Assembly (NCBI GenBank): GCA_018816605.1
Contig: JAHIVS010000416.1
Location: forward strand, 1-15,355
Length of the DNA: 15,355 nucleotides
Direction of reading: 5' to 3'
DNA from: Pseudomonadota bacterium
GTDB lineage: Bacteria > Desulfobacterota > Desulfobacteria > Desulfobacterales > Desulfobacteraceae
Positions within the stretch are counted from its first letter, which is position 1. Every line of letters begins with the position of its first letter. The notes under the pieces were generated by a model that made no database searches, was not told where the DNA came from, and worked only from the letters and a program-made list of their open reading frames with translations. The translations under genes were made by a program, and so were the position numbers. Positions 14,599-15,355 of this stretch are shown here, one piece after another.

Positions 14599-15296
14599 CC
14601 GTGAATATAAGGGGTGGGATCTTTTATCCCGGCCTCTTCAAACCCCTTTATCCTGTGGAGACAGGAATCGCATCGCCCGCAGGAACGGCCCAGTTCATCC
14701 GGGTCATAACAGGAGATGGTCAAAGAATAGTCTATCCCAAGGCCTGTCCCTGTTGTGATGATTTGGGCCTTGGACATGTGTATCAGGGGGGTTTCAATGG
14801 TCAGGACGGTTTCTTTGGTTACGCCTGTTTTGGTGGCCAGGTTGGCCATGGTCTCAAAGGCTGTTATAAATTCGGGTCTGCAGTCGGGATACCCTGAATA
14901 ATCAACGGCGGTCACCCCGATATAGATGGCGGATGCTTTTAAAACCTCTGCCCAGGCCATGGCATAGGAGAGAAAAATGGTGTTCCGGGCCGGCACATAG
15001 GTGATGGGGATCTGGGCTGTATCCAGCTGGTCTGCCCTGTCATGTTTCGGCACGCTGATATCCGCGGTGAGGGCGGATCCGCCAAACTGACCCAGGTCAA
15101 TATCGATTATCTTATGGGCGCGGGTCTTGAGGGCCAGGGCCACTTGCCTGGCGCATTCAAGCTCCACGCAATGGCGCTGGCCGTACCTGAAACTGAGGCT
15201 GAATATTTCATTGCCGGCGGCCTTTGCCATGGCCATTGCTGTGGTAGAGTCGATGCCTCCGCTGGACAGCACGACAGCTTTCTTGGTCATGGGCAA
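14595..15296 (-). CDS. queC: 7-cyano-7-deazaguanine synthase QueC
   Basis: An ATP-dependent enzyme converting 7-carboxy-7-deazaguanine and ammonia to preQ0 for queuosine in tRNA. The PP-loop SGGIDS lies at residues 10-15 (counting from ATG 15290), FRYGQRH follows, and [11 protein letters not shown] and [12 protein letters not shown] are family hallmarks. The zinc site has four Cys (194, 204, 207, 210) in the [17 protein letters not shown] stretch. Two starts are possible: TTG 15296, five bases after AGAGGAG and directly after the upstream stop, giving 233 residues, or ATG 15290, eleven bases after it, giving 231. The upstream queE-like end supports a que operon. The stop overlaps that of the convergent Fe-S gene. 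Confidence 0.95.
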   Translation of the reverse strand: MPMTKKAVVLSSGGIDSTTAMAMAKAAGNEIFSLSFRYGQRHCVELECARQVALALKTRAHKIIDIDLGQFGGSALTADISVPKHDRADQLDTAQIPITYVPARNTIFLSYAMAWAEVLKASAIYIGVTAVDYSGYPDCRPEFITAFETMANLATKTGVTKETVLTIETPLIHMSKAQIITTGTGLGIDYSLTISCYDPDELGRSCGRCDSCLHRIKGFEEAGIKDPTPYIHG

Positions 15297-15355
15297 TTAT
15301 ACTCCTCTTTGATGGGGATTCCAGATGATTTTATGCTGTTGAAGGGAGAGTCTGG
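15297..15355 (-). CDS. queE: Probable queE, last 18 codons (window edge)
   Basis: Minus-strand frame from 15353 reads RLSLQQHKIIWNPHQRGV and stops with TAA at 15299-15297, directly abutting the TTG of queC. A terminal R-L-S-x-Q-x-H-K followed by W and a closing RGV resembles the C-terminus of 7-carboxy-7-deazaguanine synthase QueE, the radical SAM enzyme just before QueC in preQ0 synthesis. The queC ribosome site lies inside this end, as expected for a coupled operon. Only 18 residues are visible, so the call rests on this motif and on context. Another frame is also open here but matches nothing I know. Confidence 0.62.
   Translation of the reverse strand, partial: RLSLQQHKIIWNPHQRGV

Noticed and set aside
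1..15355. CRISPR, phage, transposon, toxin-antitoxin or defence system
   Set aside because: No regularly spaced repeats, transposase, integrase, terminal inverted repeats or small paired toxin-like genes were found on either strand.

Overview
The window is an ordinary, densely packed chromosomal stretch, probably from a strictly anaerobic deltaproteobacterium of the Desulfobacteraceae type. That placement is an inference from gene content: a CooC-type nickel-insertion ATPase (CO dehydrogenase/acetyl-CoA synthase maturation), an AmrS-type radical SAM enzyme, a UbiA/UbiX pair as used in futalosine-type menaquinone synthesis, a CCG-domain iron-sulfur oxidoreductase subunit and a two-ACT SerB. 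I see no rRNA, tRNA, CRISPR array, insertion sequence or phage gene.

Layout. (1) 1-2000, plus strand: the 3' end of an ALDH7-type aldehyde dehydrogenase, coupled by a one-base overlap to a complete 1-pyrroline-5-carboxylate dehydrogenase; an amino acid catabolism operon. (2) 2126-3259: a membrane-anchored diguanylate cyclase with an intact I-site, convergent with a 53-residue Pmp3/YqaE membrane peptide gene at 3282-3443 (minus). (3) 3444-3695: a non-coding stretch with two terminator-like hairpins and a possible sigma-54 promoter, leading to a SlyD-like FKBP isomerase with a Cys/His-rich tail (3696-4238). (4) 4284-5084 (minus): a TauE/SafE permease, divergent from a universal stress protein gene (5327-5818) and a small response regulator with a C-terminal CxxC...CxxC domain (5877-6440). 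(5) 6570-11967: a tight plus-strand run of cooC, a SAM methyltransferase, amrS, ubiA/mqnP, ubiX and a tRNA nucleotidyltransferase, mostly with overlapping or adjoining stops and starts. (6) 12038-14598: serB with its own promoter-like sequence, followed six bases later by a GlcF/LldE-like Fe-S protein. (7) 14595-15355 (minus): queC, preceded by the last codons of what looks like queE, facing the Fe-S gene with overlapping stop codons.

How the genes work together. Regions 4 and 5 lean towards metal-cofactor and quinone biology: CooC delivers or gates nickel for CODH, the SlyD-like protein has a possible metal-binding tail, and the UbiA/UbiX pair makes the prenylated quinone precursor and the prenyl-FMN cofactor of a UbiD decarboxylase that is not in this window. 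The function of the AmrS-type radical SAM enzyme and of the adjacent methyltransferase is not known; this run is the best candidate here for something undescribed. Regions 6 and 7 are housekeeping (serine, queuosine) plus an orphan electron-transfer subunit. No clearly novel multi-gene system can be asserted from sequence alone.
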